NCBI RefSeq assembly: GCF_031202265.1
Contig: NZ_CP100604.1
Span: 8,228,501-8,292,500, forward strand
Length of the DNA: 64,000 nucleotides
Reading direction: 5' to 3'
From: Bradyrhizobium sp. Ash2021
Lineage (GTDB): Bacteria > Pseudomonadota > Alphaproteobacteria > Rhizobiales > Xanthobacteraceae
In this document: positions 62,400-64,000 of the stretch, in pieces
Position numbering within the stretch: the stretch's first letter is position 1
Layout of the letters: each line of letters opens with the position of its first letter
Translations under genes and position numbers: made by a program
The notes under the pieces: generated by a model
Databases searched by the model: none
What the model saw: the letters and a program-made list of their open reading frames with translations, nothing else
What the model was told of the DNA's origin: nothing

Positions 62400-62810
62400 A
62401 TCGTCACGAACGTTGGGATGGGATGCGGTGGACGCGGCAGCGTCGGGCGCGCTTGGGATCGCAGGGCAGGCTTCCGCCTGTGAGTGATGACGGCGTGACA
62501 GACGAACGACATTGCTGCGTACGGCAAAACCGTGTGGTCCTGGCACCCGTTGCTGGTGTCAAGTCGCCGGAGGTTTTGAAGGCCCAACCGGGTTCAGCAG
62601 AACCGCCAATTCGCCGACGACGGTGACAAGACGAATTCGTCGCCGGGGAGAGCGCGGCATAAGCCGTAAAACCGTTGCGCGGGGGATGCCGGAGTGTTTC
62701 CGCTGAACCTGTATGCTCGTGTGCGCATTTCTTTGTGCACTTTGCACACGAGACCGCGGGTGCAGCGCGCACCCGGCATTCCCCGCTCCCTCTTTTTGAG
62801 GGGGGACGAC
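62400..62810. repeat. Long interspersed non-coding repeat of Bradyrhizobium type
   Basis: This block has the landmarks of a long intergenic element I know from many Bradyrhizobium genomes: a stretch ending GGAGAGCGCGGCATAAGCCG, then GCTGAACCTGTATGCTCGTG, TGCGCATTTCTTTGTGCACTTTGCACACGAGACC and CGGGTGCAGCGCGCACCCGGC. Frames through it on both strands are shadows. The match is from memory, so its limits are approximate. Confidence 0.6.
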
Positions 62811-62886
62811 CTTCGCAAAACTCGGGCGGTCGTGCCGCGGGATCGAGAAGCCATGACTGATGCAATCGAAGCGCCACAGCCACAGT

Positions 62887-62965
62887 CGTCATTGCGAGCG
62901 CAGCGAAGCAATCCATCTCGCTCAGCAAAGAAAGAATGGATTGCTTCGCTTCGCTCGCAATGACG
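62887..62965. repeat. Inverted repeat GTCATTGCGAGCG...CGCTCGCAATGAC
   Basis: The two arms pair (CGTCATTGCGAGCG... with ...CGCTCGCAATGACG, and AGCGAAGCAATCCAT with ATGGATTGCTTCGCT) around a short loop; a third partial copy GCTCGCAATGACG follows at ~62993. It is the common REP-like element of the genus. Confidence 0.8.
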
Positions 62966-63197
62966 GGGAGAGACCTTTCGCCCGACCCGCTGCGCTCGCA
63001 ATGACGTGGAGAGGCCGGTGCCGGCCCTGACGAGCGGTGGTATATCCGCGACCAGTTGGTTCGCAATTACCGGCGATCCAGCCCGGACCGTCCCGCCCCC
63101 TACAGAAGTCTGTCGCGTCCCATCTGGATCGGGCCGCTGCCATGGGCTAGTGTTTTATCCAACCGGTTAAAAAGCCGGCATATCGAGGGAGAACAAC

Positions 63198-64000
63198 GTG
63201 AGATCCAAGGGATTAGGTGCGCTTTCAATCGCGATCGCCGCTGCCGGGCTGTTATACGCCGCAGCGCCCGCGTTCGCCCAGCAAAAGACGATCACCGTCT
63301 GGTTCGGCAAGGGCTTCTACAAGTCCGAGGACGACGCGCTGCTGGAGGCGATCAAGAAATTCGAGGCCAAGACCGGCATCAAGGTCGAATTGTCGCAATA
63401 CGCGATTCAGGACATGATTCCGAAGACGGTGGCGGCGCTGGATTCGGGCACCGCACCCGATGTCGCCTATTCCGACAGCTACGACGTGCAGGCACAGGGC
63501 AAATGGGCGTTCGAGGGCAGGCTCGAGGATCTCTCCGACATCCTGCTGCCGATGAAGTCGGCGTTTGCGCCGAACACGCTGGAGACCGCGCTGCTATATA
63601 ACGACGTCACCAAGAAGAAGGCCTATTACGGCTTCCCGCTGAAGCAGCAGAGCATGCACGTCCAGATCTGGGGCGACATGCTGGAGCAGGCCGGCTTCAA
63701 GCAAAGCGACATCCCGACCAAATGGGAAGACTACTGGTCGTTCTGGTGCGACAAGGTACAGCCGGCGATCCGCAAGGCCACCAACAGCCGCATCTACGCC
63801 GTCGGCCAGCCGATGGGCGTGGAATCCACCGACTCGTTCCAGTCGTTCTACACCTTCATGGACGCCTATAACGTCAAGCTGGTCGACGACGACGGCAAGC
63901 TGACGGTCGACGATCCCAAGGTCCGCGACGGGCTGATCCACGCGCTGAAGGATTACACCGACACCTATGTCCGGGGCTGCACGCCGCCCTCCTCCACCAC
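63198..64000 (+). CDS. Sugar-type ABC transporter substrate-binding protein, 5' part
   Basis: An open frame that runs off the right edge, so only about the first 267 residues are seen. The GTG at 63198 is preceded by GAGGGAGAAC. A signal peptide (LGALSIAIAAAGLLYAAAPA, cut near AFAQ) leads to a Bac_SBP_1 fold: KTITVWFGKGFYKSEDDALLEA, EAKTGIKVELSQYAIQDMIP and DSGTAPDVAYSDSY. These periplasmic proteins bind mono- or oligosaccharides or polyols and deliver them to MalFG-like permeases, whose genes would lie beyond the window. Confidence 0.88.
   Translation, partial: MRSKGLGALSIAIAAAGLLYAAAPAFAQQKTITVWFGKGFYKSEDDALLEAIKKFEAKTGIKVELSQYAIQDMIPKTVAALDSGTAPDVAYSDSYDVQAQGKWAFEGRLEDLSDILLPMKSAFAPNTLETALLYNDVTKKKAYYGFPLKQQSMHVQIWGDMLEQAGFKQSDIPTKWEDYWSFWCDKVQPAIRKATNSRIYAVGQPMGVESTDSFQSFYTFMDAYNVKLVDDDGKLTVDDPKVRDGLIHALKDYTDTYVRGCTPPSST

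Overview
The window looks like chromosomal DNA of a Bradyrhizobium-type alphaproteobacterium (Nitrobacteraceae/Hyphomicrobiales). The reasons are the GC-rich codon use, paired phasins and a polyhydroxyalkanoate (PHA) synthase locus, an Omp31-like porin, a tRNA-His without the usual extra 5' G, and many short interspersed palindromes of the kind common in that genus. The species assignment is an inference.

Region 1 (1-8.1 kb) is the end of a mobile island that stops at the 3' end of tRNA-His. It carries an AlpA-like regulator, two small ORFs, a split primase/helicase and a Nu1-like small terminase on the + strand, in the gene order of phage satellites (PICI). On the opposite strand lies a cargo block: a HEPN-motif protein, an unrecognised 400-residue protein with a C-terminal hydrophobic segment, and a Schlafen-type AlbA_2 protein. 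No capsid, tail, large terminase or integrase gene is visible; an integrase would have to lie left of base 1. This block is my best candidate for an undescribed (defence-like) system.

Region 2 (8.1-30.5 kb) is ordinary chromosome: two phasins, a very large PAS histidine kinase with a degenerate ATP lid, a phosphoesterase, a cyclic-nucleotide-binding protein, two alpha/beta hydrolases (one without its nucleophile serine), a GntR/aldehyde dehydrogenase/MFS catabolic set, the CoA-transferase pair ScoAB, an AsmA protein, a Gfo/Idh/MocA oxidoreductase, a LivK-type binding protein and malic enzyme.

Region 3 (30.5-43.3 kb) has a porin, an intact IS5-type element, a decayed rhodanese, a BBE-type flavoprotein, and a compact minus-strand operon (acyl-CoA ligase, MaoC hydratase, PHA synthase, depolymerase-like hydrolase, a 30-residue ORF, acyl-CoA dehydrogenase) divergent from an AraC regulator. 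Together these could activate fatty acids, oxidise and hydrate them, polymerise the 3-hydroxyacyl-CoA and mobilise the polymer.

Region 4 (43.3-64 kb) is accessory and partly decaying: a Tat-exported haloperoxidase homologue missing its acid-base histidine, several small secreted or enzyme-like proteins, an hflX with two compensating frameshifts, a methyltransferase gene cut by an IS701-type element whose two halves can be rejoined exactly, a Tat-exported superoxide dismutase, an RND efflux pair, a run of very small coupled genes, a truncated hydrolase, a block of interspersed repeats, and the 5' part of a sugar ABC transporter binding protein running off the end.
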